This document shows, piece by piece, positions 10,816 through 21,965 of a stretch of 64,000 nucleotides of DNA (its first letter is position 1; the number at the start of each line of letters is the position of its first letter). The notes beneath the pieces are model-generated. The model had not been told where the DNA came from and made no database searches. It worked only from the letters and a program-made list of their open reading frames with translations. The DNA is from Berberis thunbergii (Eukaryota; Streptophyta; Magnoliopsida; Ranunculales; Berberidaceae). A program made the position numbers and the translations under genes. The stretch is from NCBI GenBank assembly GCA_003290165.1, contig QNQO01000602.1, positions 1 through 64,000 on the forward strand, given 5' to 3'.

Positions 10816-10916
10816 TTTAGAAATACAAAAAAATATTACAATACAAAAACACATAACAAACATAACATTAAACATTAATATTTTAAAATATTACAAAACA
10901 AAATATAAAAAATACA

Positions 10917-11144
10917 TTAATTGTCTCGGAGGCGCTCAACAAAGTCCCTCAAGGGGTGACGTTGGCGGCCTTCTTCATCGGATGAATAGTAGTTTATTAA
11001 CAAATTCTCACCATCGCCATCATCATCGTCCTCATCAGAGAACGATAATGATTCATTGTCATCTTCCTCCTCTGACTGTTCTTCCTCATCATCGTCCTCC
11101 TCATCATTTGAAGTCGATGATGAGTCGTCTTTCGAATTGCCCAT
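10917..11144 (-). CDS. Small highly acidic ORF, function unknown
   Basis: This 75-codon frame encodes a protein rich in Asp, Glu and Ser. It has long D/E runs, then a short C-terminal tail with SSDEEGRQRHPLRDFVERLR. A purine-rich leader with the upstream Met MKRKRPMLKEEN lies in the same transcript sense but is closed by a stop before this ATG. The run of GAT/GAG/GAA codons could be simple-sequence expansion. It replaces the missing part of the Athila LTR, so it may be the end of another inserted element. I do not recognise a family. It may not be expressed. Confidence 0.25.
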   Translation of the reverse strand: MGNSKDDSSSTSNDEEDDDEEEQSEEEDDNESLSFSDEDDDDGDGENLLINYYSSDEEGRQRHPLRDFVERLRDN

Positions 11145-11540
11145 TTCATCTCATTCTTCGTATGAGTTTTCTTCTTTTAACATTGGCCTTTTTCTCTTCA
11201 TCTTCTCTTCTTTCTCTTGAATTGGTGATGAATGCTAATAGACTACTCCTCTTTTATAATGCTAAACTTAAATGACACTTGTCTTCCCAAACATTTCTAT
11301 TTGTCTTTCAAAATAATTTTCTTGTGATTATGCAACCATTGTAATTTATGTATGCATTAGCACTTCCTAAAAGGTTGCTTGGATCTCATAGACAAAGGAA
11401 AATGTGGAAATAATAGGAGGATAATGATCAATCCTTCCTTGAGATACCCAAACACAACGGCACATGTGAGCTCAATAATCATAATCGCTGTAAATGGTTG
11501 TGAATGTGATCTTAACAATCGCAAAAATTTCGCGTTTGTT

Positions 11541-11965
11541 TGAAACAGAGTCAGGTTTTTGTCCAAATGCAGTGGAACGTGCGAGCCTAAGACACATCCT
11601 CACAGGATCCACTGCGTTTGGGTAAAAACCAAACTCTGTCCATTTTTTTAGTTTTTTGTTTGTTTGAGCCAAATTAAAAATTTTGCATTTTCTATGGTTT
11701 AAATACGCTCTTAACAAATAAAATCTATTGTCAAACAACATTTTGGACAAGAATTATGGATGCTTAAAGACAATGTCAAAAATATGTTTTGACAATAGAT
11801 TTTATCTCTTAAGAGTGTACCTTAAACTATAGAAATTACAAAAATTTAAATTTGGCTCAAACAAAAAAAAAAAAAATGGACAGAGTCTGGTTTTTACCCA
11901 AAACGCAGCGGATCCTGCGAGGATGTGTATCACGCTCGCACGTTTCGTTGCGTTTGGGTCTTTCT
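11541..11965. mobile_element. Nested fold-back (MITE-like) element
   Basis: Two arms of about 190 bp (11561-11750 and 11770-11960) are imperfect inverted copies around a short centre. Shared blocks include ACGTGCGAG, ACACATCCTC, AGGATCC, GTAAAAACCA, CTCTGTCCATTTTTTT and TAAAATCTATTGTCAAA. Each arm end also folds on itself. ACAGAGTCAGGTTTTTGTCC near 11543 pairs with GGTAAAAACCAAACTCTGTCC-like sequence ending near 11643, and a matching hairpin lies at 11877-11960. No clear target duplication was seen. Confidence 0.65.
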
Positions 11966-11969
11966 AGGC

Positions 11970-13030
11970 GATTTTGGACAGGTTTGCATTAGCCGTTATG
12001 AGTTTGTTTGTCGTATTCGCATTTTAGTATGCGAAAGTGAGCCTAGAGCTTGCATGAAATTACCAATGGAAGTGTTCAATATGCAAATTACGAGTTTTTG
12101 TTGTGTTTTTATATACTATGCATGCAAAAATTATAAGTAATGAAAATGCAATTGCAAATACTCACAAAAGGCTTTGACATATAGTCTAAAGAGAGTCGTG
12201 GTAAAAACCTATTTACAAATAAGACTGTATGGCATTAAACACTAAAATGAAATAAATAAACAAATAATAAATTATTTCAATAACAGATGCACGATGTAAT
12301 AAACAAAGAGATACTGCCTAATGCAAACAAGGTCATAATAGAAGATTGAGATGAATTTACTCTGCAGAATAGAAAGCTAATTCACAAGTCTGATCAAACA
12401 GGAATCACAAGCTAATTGCATTTATAACCCAGCATCCCAAAATTCTTATATATACAAACTAAACATATGGGCATTTCGGATCAGACACCAACATTTACAA
12501 TTAACTATCAACAAGATCAACATTTACAGTAAAAAATAGTGATTTCTGCATTCTTTTTACAAGCTGAGGCGGTAACTGCGTTCTTGTTGCTCCATCGACA
12601 CATTTCCTATATGATAAATTGGATGTTGTGTCATCTATTGTGTCGATCATATTGATTTTTTATTGTGTTTTTGGTATAGGACCATATGTTTTCTTTACCA
12701 GACATATTTGAGTGACTTTAGTAAAATGACAATAACTTGCTCATTTAATTTCAAATGATTCAAATTGTGTTCATTAGATAACTCAAAGTACTACATTTTT
12801 CATGTTGATGAGCTTGAGAATTGGTCTCAATCGAGCATCAATGTTGGTCGAAAATCAGGGACAATACCATGTTTTTATGTTTTGAATGAATAAATGCTAG
12901 GCTGTTTTAGGAAGAAAGGAGAAGAGGAAATGCCAGCAGTGGCGAGGGGCGGGGTGGTGCTACTCCGTTTTCAGTTGATGTACAAAGAAGTAAGAGAAAA
13001 TAGAAAGAGAATGGTGGAGAAAAAGATGAA
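11970..13030. other. Noncoding, no gene recognised
   Basis: The sequence is AT-rich with only short unrelated frames. No splice-consistent coding series, tRNA-like boxes or terminal repeats were seen. Confidence 0.4.
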
Positions 13031-13036
13031 CAGCGG

Positions 13037-13450
13037 TGGTGTCCTTCAGCATATCAAAAGAAAAAAAAATTAATAGTAGTGGTGGTGTCCATCAGCAGAA
13101 CTGGGAATGTTACTAAGAATAAAGAGGATAAGAGGTGGGGGAGGAGGATAAGAAGAAAAAGAAAAGGAGAGGAGTAGGAGGATGAAAGGTGGCGGGTGAG
13201 AAGAAGAAGAAGAAGAAGAGGGGATGAGGAAGAGAGTTGGCAGGGGCGGGGGTGGTGGTGGTGAAGGGGATGAGGATGAGAGAGGGTGGTGGCGGGGCGA
13301 GGTGGCGTTGTTCGTGATGGAGAAGAAAGAAGAAAAGAGAGATAAAAGAGAATGAACAGTGAGTAGGAGATGGTTTATAATGATGGTGTCCTTCAGCACA
13401 TTAAAAATAAAAAAGAATGGGTGGTGTTGTCTTCAGCAGAAGTAGTGGTG
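13037..13450. repeat. Direct repeat of about 70 bp flanking a purine-rich block
   Basis: The motif GGTGGTGTCC(T/A)TCAGCA occurs near 13038, 13083, 13383 and, as GGTGTTGTCTTCAGCA, near 13424. The first pair with its A-rich spacer and the second pair form two diverged direct copies. Between them, 13115-13375 is almost pure A and G on the plus strand. The long minus frame through it (13070-13399, Ser/Pro rich) is a composition artefact. Confidence 0.5.
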
Positions 13451-14030
13451 TTATTTAAAAGGAGCCTTTGGAATTTTGACCCTAGCAACCTTCAAAGACA
13501 CCAATAGTAATCATTACAAAAATAAAAAAAATAAAAAAAACTATAGAGTAATCAAGCATCATAAGATTATTCAACTAATGAATTGTTTTGACGTACATGG
13601 TTGTATTTACATAACTAATATTACTTGATGCTCTCAAATTTGTCATTTTTAGATGTGCTAAGTAAACATGAGTAAGTGTAATCTAAATTGAATATTTCCT
13701 AAAGATTCAATCCTTTCCTTACTTTAATTTTTCCCAATTAAGAATCTAAGCCATAGATTTCAAGAGTCGCACATTAATAATATAAAGGGGACCAGATGGT
13801 GGTGTTTAATTTGAACCCTTGAACCATCCAATTGTGTGGTCCACGATACCACCATCTTCCATGTCATCATATTCCCTTATAAAAGCAATACATCATAAGA
13901 ATGATTGTATGTACGACTTGTTAGTCGTCAAATTAAAAATAGTTGTTTTACATAAGCAGTGTCAACACAACCTAAACTGTGTGAGAGAAGATTATGATTT
14001 ACTTAAATACATTTTTATTTCGAGCACACA
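13451..14030. other. Noncoding left flank of the viral insertion
   Basis: No coding potential is evident. The last nine bases before the insertion, CCTTAGCAT (14031-14039), recur at the right junction. Confidence 0.5.
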
Positions 14031-14039
14031 CCTTAGCAT
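14031..14039. repeat. Left copy of 9-bp junction repeat
   Basis: CCTTAGCAT precedes the first viral repeat base and recurs at 22014-22022 immediately after the last one. It may be a target duplication or microhomology used in end joining. Confidence 0.6.
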
Positions 14040-14040
14040 T

Positions 14041-14090
14041 GATAGCGTTGGTAAGTCGTAGACAGTGTTGGTCAGCCGTTAGGAGCCCAG
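14041..14090 (+). repeat. Viral short repeats, left end
   Basis: Two roughly 20-bp units, GATAGCGTTGGTAAGTCGTA and GACAGTGTTGGTCAGCCGTT, match those at 21966-22013. Together they are a terminal overlap of the circular viral genome, in the leader downstream of the PBS. Confidence 0.65.
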
Positions 14091-14214
14091 ATCCAGTGTA
14101 AGTCGCCATGGTGAGCGCAGAGAGTGATCTAGGTTAGGTGGTCCCACTGAGGTGTTTCAGCTGTAGGTGGTCCAGGTACAGTGTTCCTCCCAAACCCTAA
14201 AGCAATTTCAAACG

Positions 14215-15467
14215 ATGTCTTTGTTTTCAAGGCTTTCCAGAACTTCTAGTTCTAGGACAACAAGTTCTTCAACCAAAATGGAGGGAAGAATCCCAGAAAT
14301 AGAACATGATTTGCAAACTGGTCTATACCAGTAATTCCCCAAAAAGAGATTTATAAAATCACCCACTCAATCTTTTCTCAAAAAACAGAAGATTTAATCA
14401 GTATTGTCGAACAGACAGTACCGATCAATAAATCTTTAGATTCAAAACAATTTCTCTCTTTTCAAACAATCAATTCCTTAATTAAGGAAAAATATAAGTA
14501 TATTCGCTTAGGTTTGATTCAAGTAGCCCTAAAACCTTTAACCAGGTTAGGACTAGACACTTGTGCTTTAGTTGCTCTTCGCGACTGCAGGCACAATAAG
14601 TTTGGTGATTCTCTGCTTGGAATCGCAGAATCTTCACTCTCAATGGGTCCAGTTTACTTCAACTATTACCTCAATTTCTCAGTATCTCTAAATGATCCAA
14701 ACATTCTAGAGACACTGACTCTCAATATTCAAACCAATGGGTTTGATATGGCTCACGGATCAGAACCTTTAGCCCTTATTTATAAAATCACTTACCGAGC
14801 CATGAAGACACAGCTCAACCCTCGAGCTCTTCATGCTGATGAAAAAGGACACACAAGTATTTTTGAAATCAATGACCAGAATACCAATGTTATCGTACCC
14901 AGAACGATACAATGGGATCAGGTCACTCTTCCAGATACATGGCTCAACGAAGGAGCTTCTATTCCCAGAAGCCTACCTCCAAGTCAAATTGATAGGATCT
15001 TGACTCAACCAGATGGAACAGTCGAATTAAGGTTCAGTGATCTTCGAATCACAAACCTTGATCCTTCAAATTTCCAATCAGGACGCAATTCTGAATCCCA
15101 ATCTTTCAGAACTGCTCCTACCCAATTACAATCCAGAGTTACAACTCCAGAAGTTGTTCCTCACCTCAATTTGAGAAATATTAGAACAAATCCTAATTTT
15201 CCTCAAATTCCTCAGCCAATTTATAATCCTCCAGAACCAGTTCAATCTGAACCTCCAGAGGATAATCAATCCCCAACTCAGTCAGAAATGAAATTTATGC
15301 CTAGAGTCCAATGTTTGTCTACTCCATTCGTGCTAGACAAAGAATTAATCAAAAGGGACTTCTTGTCCCAGAAAATCATAAAAGAAAAAATAAGTTTCAA
15401 TCTCAAACAACTGAGCAAGAAAGAAAAGAACTTAGTAAGAAATTTTATGAATGTTGTGAAATTTTAA
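14215..15467 (+). pseudogene. Endogenous caulimovirid ORF1, movement-protein region
   Basis: The likely polyprotein start is the ATG at 14215, with a Ser/Arg/Thr-rich N-terminus. That frame meets a stop at 14332-14334; the homologous frame continues from about 14330, so a frameshift lies near 14325-14332. The main open stretch (to 15467) has the 30K-type movement-protein core, recognisable around the GDSLLGIAESSLSMGPVYFN segment and the following beta-strand-rich part ending near AMKTQLNPRALHADE. These proteins normally widen plasmodesmata for cell-to-cell spread. From about 15020 the sequence becomes Pro/Gln-rich and disordered. A second frameshift falls between about 15311 and 15467. Confidence 0.75.
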
Positions 15468-17568
15468 AAACCAATTTACCATTTTTAGATTGGTATTTCA
15501 ACGTACATGTTCCCCAGGTCCATGTTTTAAATGTTACTCCCAAGGTCTGGAATACTCCAGACAAGAAAACTTTTAAGGCTGCTTTGCCTCCATTAGCAAA
15601 TTTAGAATTCAAAGTTTCTGAGCAACAATTTCACGCTTCACCATTCAAACATTCAATGAATGTAAGCCCTGAAGTTAGTCATATTATTCAACAGAATAAC
15701 TATACTAACCTCTTATTGTCAGAATTAGGTGAGAAATTAGTCCAAGATCAACTTGTGACTAATGAATTAAAAAAGAAACAAAATGAAGAAAAACAGAGTA
15801 AAATTCAGGAACAAAAGAAAGCTAATGTTTTCTTTCAAATGCCTGAACCAATTACTCAAAATACCTTTTCTTCATCAAGCAATAGAAATTTATTAAAAGA
15901 GATTGATGCTAAATTAGAAGCATTACAAATGGATTCACGACTCAAAATCAATACTCTATCAACTTTTGGTCTAACTGATCAGGATTCTGATATCAGTGCA
16001 GATTTTGATCCAATGGCTGAATTGGATAGATTAAATTTCATTCCATATCAAGCTAATCCAATTAGACATGCTACTAAAGCATCTAAACAACCAAAATGGT
16101 GTAATCCCATGCCAGTATATAGGAATTTTTATCCTGGACCTTCTCATCCTGATATGCAGTTTGAAGAAAGAAACCTTCAAACATTTGGATCTTTCTCATC
16201 CAAGGAACTCTATATCTGGAATATAGATGGCATATCAGAAGATGTCGTTCTTGAACTTACACAAGAAATGGTCATGATGGCATCAACCCATAGAGCTGAA
16301 GGCAAAGATGATCATGTTATAGCAGGATTGATCATTAATGGCTTTTCAGGACTTATTAAGGGTTGATGGGATAATTATTTAACACTTGCTGAAAAAAGAG
16401 AAATTATGCAAGATGTTAAATTAGGACCTGATGGTCTACCCTTAAAAACTGAAGAAGGCCTCATCATTCCTGATTGTGTGCCTACCCTTATTCAAGCAAT
16501 TTTAAGACACTTCATTGGTAATCCTCAGGAATACCAAGGTAAATCCAAAGACCTCTTAATGACACATAAGTGCCCAACACTTAGTCATTTTAGATGGTAC
16601 AAAGATTTATTCATGAAGCGAGTCATGCACCAAAGTGATGCTGCAAACCCCTTCTGGAAAAGAAAGTTCATTTATGGACTTCCAGAAATCTTTGCAGAAA
16701 TTGTTCGTAGTAAGCTTCAAGAGCCTTACAATGGAGAAATCCAATATGAACAAGTCACTTTTGGCGATTTAATTGCATTCATAAATAAATGTGCTTTGAA
16801 TATCTGTAATGATCTTAAGCTAAGAAGACAGCTTAAGAAACAGCATATTCACGGCTCAAAAGAATTAGGAGATTTCTGTCAGCAGTATGGATTTGAAGAA
16901 TTTAGGGCCCCTGGCCATCTTTCTTCAAAACAAAAATATCGATCCCATCCTGCTCGCCAATATAAATCTAAAAGGCCTTATGGCCCAATGCCTGCTAAAG
17001 ATCTTGAACGATACTATAGCAAGCCCAAAAACATGGGACTCATAAGCCCAAACAACAAAACTTCAAAAACCCCACTTCAAAGCCCGTATGCTTTAAGTGT
17101 GGACAACCCGGCCATTATGCAAAGAACTGTAGAACGGCCCAAAGAGTCCAAGCTTTGGACATACCCAAACAAATGAAACAAATGTTTCTAAATACCTTAA
17201 ATGAAAGTGACACAGAATCATCTGATGATGATATGCAAATAAGAAATCTGAATTATTCTTCAGATTCTTCTATTACTTCCAATTCTAGTGATTGTGCATG
17301 TGCAGCAGAAGCTTGCCACTGTCACAATTCTAAACCAAAAGTTAACATGTTATCAAAATCAAAGCAATCACAGATTTTGTTAGACTTTGTTGACAAAATC
17401 GATGATCCACAAATGAAGACTGACTATCTTCAACACATCAAAAATTCAATAACGCAACCTAAACCTACACAAGATGTAATCACTCCATTTTATGATTACA
17501 AAGAAATTATCAGTAGGTTTACTCAATCTCGATTAACTTCTTCCCCTGTTAATCTATCCGACTTATAG
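15311..17568 (+). pseudogene. Endogenous caulimovirid ORF1, coat-protein region with zinc knuckle
   Basis: The frame opening near 15311 runs to an in-frame TGA at 16364-16366 and resumes in the same frame to 17176. It includes a Lys/Glu/Gln-rich coiled-coil-like part near 15720-15830 and a gag-like core around 16400-16900. The CCHC knuckle (C-x2-C-x4-H-x4-C, 17089-17130) lies in another frame, so a frameshift sits between about 17040 and 17089. The knuckle frame continues through an acidic tail to a stop at 17568, and another frame break follows before the protease at 17622. The coat protein would package the genome; the knuckle binds RNA. Confidence 0.75.
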
Positions 17569-17621
17569 TATGAAGTTAATATTCTCAAAAAGATATCAAT
17601 TTCTTAAAACAGAATCAAACT

Positions 17622-18734
17622 TTGGTTAATTTGCAGATTCAAACATTGCAAGCTAACCAGTATCAGCCAGTATCTGAAAATGAAGAAGAAGCAGAGCCCT
17701 CTTCTTCACATGAAAAGGAAACAGATTTCCTCAATAATCTTAATCAAAAACAAATCATACCAAATACAGTTACTATCCAGAAATGGTTCGTAGCTATTGA
17801 TTTGTTTATCAAAGACCAAACTTTGATATCAGTTATTGCCTTGATTGATTCAGGAGCTGATATGAACTGCAACAAAGAAGGTATTATTCCTTCACAATAT
17901 TTTCAAAAAACAAAACAGAAATTGTACACTACCAACAATTCTCGTCTGAAAATAGTTTATAAATTGTCCAATGCCCATATTTGCAAGGATAAGATTTGTA
18001 TCAAACAACACTTCTTCCTTGTTCAAAATATGGAACAGACAATGATATTGGGAACCCCCTTTATCAATGCAATTTCCCCATTTTCTGTGTCTAAACAAGG
18101 GATTCAAACAACATATTTAGGTACGAATCTTGAATTTCCATTTTTGTTTAAACCAGAAATTTATGAACTCAATCAAGTTACAAAGAAAGCATTTTTAAAT
18201 CATTTAACTTGTAAACAACAACAATTAAATTTTTTTAAACAAGAAATTGAATATAAAAGGATTGCAGATCAAATCAGTGAACCTAAACTTCAATCCCAAA
18301 TTATTCAATATCAAAAACATTTACAAGAGGAACTATGTTCTAATCTCCCCAATGCTTTCTGGCATCGCTCCCAGCATGTTGTTCATCTTCCTTATGAACC
18401 AGGTTTTGATGAACGCAAGATTCCAACCAAGGCTCGTCCGATTCAAATGAATCTTGAGCTTATGGAATATTGCAAGGAAGAAATCAAAGGTTTAATTAAC
18501 AAACGTCTAATTAGACCATCCAAGTCACCTTGGAGTTGTGCAGCTTTCTACGTTAGAAAAGCAGCGGAACTTGAACGAGGTAGCCCTCGTCTTGTAATCA
18601 ATTATAAACCTTTAAATCAGGTTCTCCAATGGATAAGATATCCAATTCCTCATCAAAGAGATCTTCTTAAGAGACTACACAATGCTTGTGTATTTTCTAA
18701 GTTTGATCTAAAATCTGGATTTTGGCAAATCTAG
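17622..18734 (+). pseudogene. Endogenous caulimovirid ORF1, aspartic protease and N-terminal RT
   Basis: The protease active site is IDSGAD, with its Asp codon at 17847-17849. The typical second motif ILGTPFI follows near 18046. The RT begins around 18360 with fingers and palm motifs, including TKARPIQMN, KGLINKRLIRPSKSPWSCAAFYV and RLVINYKPLN. The catalytic-palm Asp motif SKFDLKSGFWQI lies just before an in-frame TAG at 18732-18734. The protease would cut the polyprotein; RT makes DNA from the pregenomic RNA. Confidence 0.85.
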
Positions 18735-19815
18735 ATCCATCCCAAGGATCGGTATAAAACCGCCTTCAATGTTCCATTTGGCCATTACGAATGGAATGTA
18801 ATGCCATTTGGTCTCAAGAATGCTCCTAGTGAATTCCAAAATATCATGAATGATATTGATTACAATATCATGAATGATATCATGAATGGAATGTAATGCC
18901 ATTTGGCCATTTGGTATCAAGAATGCTCCTAGTGAATTCCAGAATATCATGAATGATATTCTAGCCAATTTCACTCAATTTACTATCGTCTATATTGATG
19001 ATATTTTAGTATTCTCTGAATCAATTCCAGCCCATTGGAAACACCTTTACCAATTTGAAAATTGTATCAAACGGAATGGATTGGTTTTATCTCCCATCAA
19101 AATCAATTTATTTCAAACAAGTGTTAGATTTTTAGGTCACAAGATTTTCAATGGAATGGTAACCCCTATTTCCAGAACAATTGAATTTGCTGATAAATTT
19201 CCTGATGAAATTCGAGATAAAACCCAATTGCAAAGATTTCTTGGATCTTTAAATTATGTTGCAGACTTCTACAAAGGTCTCCGAGTTTTACTTAAGCCCT
19301 TGTACTGTAGACTTAAGAAAAATCCAAGCCCATGGACTGAAGCCCATACTTCTATAGTCCGTCAAGTCAAAAGTCAAGTCAAGAGTCTTCCCTGTTTAGG
19401 AATTTCAGATCCCAATGCCTTCAAGATTGTAGAGACAGATGCGTCTAACATTGGGTATGGTGGTATCCTCAAACAGCGTCTCCCTGACTCTTCTACTATC
19501 CAATTGGTCCGATACCATTCTGGTATTTGGAATTCTACACAGATGAACTATTCCAGTGTTAAAAAAGAAGTTTTAGCAATCGTATTGTGTATCATGAAAT
19601 TTCAAGATGATTTAACAAATCAGAAATTTTTATTGCAAGTTGATTGCCAATCAGCAAAAGACATTTTAACTAAAGATGTACTCAATTTGGTTTCCAAACA
19701 GATTTTCGCCAGATGGCAAGGTTTGATTTCAGCATTTGATTTTGAAATCAAGTATATAAAGGGAGCAGACAACTCACTTGCAGACTTCCTCTCTCGTGAG
19801 TTTCTTCAAAGATGA
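18735..19815 (+). pseudogene. Endogenous caulimovirid ORF1, C-terminal RT and RNase H
   Basis: After the TAG the RT frame continues for about 160 nt, then a local duplication (18791-18857 repeated at 18886-18960) shifts the frame. The downstream frame has the YIDD catalytic box at 18991-19002, then VRFLGHKI and LQRFLGSLNYV. RNase H follows, with the ETDASNIGYGG block near 19433 and the final catalytic Asp context ADNSLADFLSRE near 19768. The frame ends with TGA at 19813-19815. Nothing integrase-like follows. Confidence 0.85.
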
Positions 19816-21022
19816 GTTCTTCTCAAAACTCATCTCAAAAGCAGATTAATTCTGCTAAACCACAACCAAATCCAGCTACGCTAAGAAGTCTTCTACTTCT
19901 CAGCCTCCAGCCCCTCTTTCTTATGCCCTTCAATTGTCCCAGAAGTTTACACCTCTAGGACAAGCCACAGAATCAAGCTCGTCTATGACAAGCTTTTCAA
20001 AGCCTTCTCAGGCACCATTACAGTATGTCCATAAGTCTAATATAGACTTCATCTGCATGATAGAGCCCCAGTTCCAGGCTCTGATATCTGATCCGCAGAG
20101 CATTTCAAAACATTTGTATTCTTCAGATCAACAATTTGAAGAAGCAGATTCGTCCAAAACTAGAGAATTCTATGAATTCATCTTAGTAGATTCTGATTCG
20201 GTTGGCATCACCCACCATTATGATGACTCCAAGTCCAGAATCACCTTTTCAAAATGTCAGATCTTCAAAGTCTTGACTGAAGCAGAATGGGGACAACTTC
20301 CCCGTTATCACAAAAAATTCTCTCAGATTTATGTTCCTCCTTCCTACAATTATATTGACTATAAAAATGCATGGTCAAGAGCGTTTTTAGTCAGTCCTCA
20401 TCAAAGTGGTCATTCTTGGTTCTTTTTATTTTGTAAAAAGTTCAATCAAAAAACTCTGCCATTCTGGTTCCAACATCAATGGTGGAGTTCATTCGGTCCA
20501 ATCCTTGACATTCTTCCTTCCACTGTCAAAGAAGGATGGAATGTCTTCAAAGAAAAGTACCAGCCTCCAGCACCCGTCAATGAACAGGTTCTTTCTGTCT
20601 GGTTCTTTATCCGCTTCAATTTAGCATGGATCATGTGTTGGGACTATGTTTGCTCCTCCCTTGATCTCTCGCTCACTCTCTCCAAAACCAAACCTCAATG
20701 GTTTTGTCGCCGCTATAAAGTCAAGTGGTGGCAAAGATTCGACCATTCAAAGGTTACAAAAAAAGGTGTAACAGCCTTCTTCTCTAAAAAAGAGGTGTCT
20801 TCTACACCACCACCATCTCCATTACAGCTTGGCCCTCCTCCAGAATCATCCTCCAGTGTTAAACAACTGAAGCAGCAGATTATGGCTAAACCAACCAGAG
20901 CCCAACTCATGGAGACACTGTCTCAAATATGTTCAGATGAAGCTGAAGACGAAGAAGAAGATCCAATAGTGGATCTCAATGAAGATGATTGCTATGGCAT
21001 CATCGATCCTCGAGATTTGTAG
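19812..21022 (+). pseudogene. Endogenous caulimovirid ORF2, unknown function
   Basis: An ATG at 19812-19814 overlaps the ORF1 stop as ATGA. From it a Ser/Gln/Pro-rich frame runs about 40 codons, then a frameshift between about 19870 and 19934 leads into the long frame 19934-21022. That product has a Trp-rich globular middle (HSWFFLFCKKF, FQHQWWSSFGPI, then WFCRRYKVKWWQRF) and an acidic C-terminus. ORF2 of florendoviruses is reported without known function, and I recognise no domain. The long open frame despite ORF1 decay is notable. Confidence 0.65.
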
Positions 21023-21470
21023 ATGGACCCCATGTCCATTATTATCAAAGGCAGCATCTGCCAACTCCTTATAAAACAAGCTTGCTTTCGGCCACAGTCT
21101 TCTGACAGCCCGACAAGCATCATGTTCTCTTTCCAAAAGCCTCCGCATGAAGCTACAGTCCACTCAATTAGTGCAGCTACAGTCGAAGCATCTTCAACAG
21201 TCCACCTCCACCCAAGCAAAAGACAAAGAAAAGGATAAGCATCCAACTCATCCTCCACTCAAGGAAGAGCCTTATCTCTTCGCCTCTTCTTATCTCGTCT
21301 ATCTATAAATAAATGTAAGCTCTCAGAGCAAAGGGGGACTCTCTTAGAACCCCACTCCTGTCTTGTAACCCTTAGGTTTATTTTCTGTAATCTTTCCTAG
21401 CTACTTCCAGCTCTTGTACATTCTGTACTAGTAAGTCTCCTCTGTACGATCTATTTTCAGTTTATTTTCT
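21023..21470 (+). promoter_or_regulatory. Candidate pararetroviral promoter region
   Basis: After ORF2 comes a TATA-like TATAAATA at 21304-21311, also containing AATAAA. About 30 bp on is a purine-rich tract AGAGCAAAGGGGGACTCTC. C/T-rich sequence then leads to AATATATAA near 21471, a possible polyadenylation signal. In caulimovirids the pregenomic promoter lies in this position, upstream of the PBS. This is inferred from position and motif only. Confidence 0.45.
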
Positions 21471-21845
21471 TAATATATAAGCACCTTTTCTTATATATAT
21501 CTCTCTGTTTTCTTTTCTCTACAAAACCTACTCTTACAAGATCGTATTGGACTTGGTTGAACTACTGAAACCACCCTAAGAAGTGGGTAATGCGTTCTCT
21601 TGGACAATTCAAAGAATAGATCTTTACTTCTTCTTTCAAAACTCTTAACTCAGACCAACCTCTGACAAGGTCTTCTAGGTCCTCTCTAAGTGTAAAGCAG
21701 GAAATTGTCTTAGAGCTAGATCGACCGATTGGTTAGGTCATTGTTAAGTCTTCAAAATTATGTCTGAATTTCAGATTATTTTATGCATGTGGTGTTTTAT
21801 TATGTGGATTCTATTTATCTGTTGCTCTCCTATGTTCCATTATTT

Positions 21846-21894
21846 GCTTGATTTTCTTAGTGGTAGTGCTTGATTTTCTTAGTGGTAGTTGTCC
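21846..21894 (+). repeat. Tandem duplication in viral leader
   Basis: TGCTTGATTTTCTTAGTGGT is repeated twice head to tail (22-bp period) just before the PBS. No function is known. Confidence 0.7.
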
Positions 21895-21904
21895 TGCGTA
21901 AAGT

Positions 21905-21918
21905 TGGTATCAGAGCCA
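21905..21918 (+). promoter_or_regulatory. tRNA-Met primer-binding site of the endogenous virus
   Basis: TGGTATCAGAGCCA is complementary to the 3' end of initiator tRNA-Met, the usual minus-strand DNA primer of caulimovirids and the conventional origin of their genome numbering. It lies downstream of ORF2, about 100 bp before the right junction. This is expected if the circular genome was cut in the leader just after the PBS. Confidence 0.8.
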
Positions 21919-21965
21919 TCCGTTTGTTTTTTGCCCCCGGGAATGGTAGTGAGTCCTAGGTACCA

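Noticed and set aside
11925..12140. 71-codon plus frame after the fold-back element
   Set aside because: It begins inside the fold-back arm and shows no family resemblance.
13070..13399. 109-codon Ser/Pro-rich minus frame
   Set aside because: Product of a purine-rich strand; no conserved motif and strongly biased composition.
18708..18974. Minus-strand 88-codon frame rich in HDI repeats
   Set aside because: Antisense of the duplicated, palindromic part of the viral RT.
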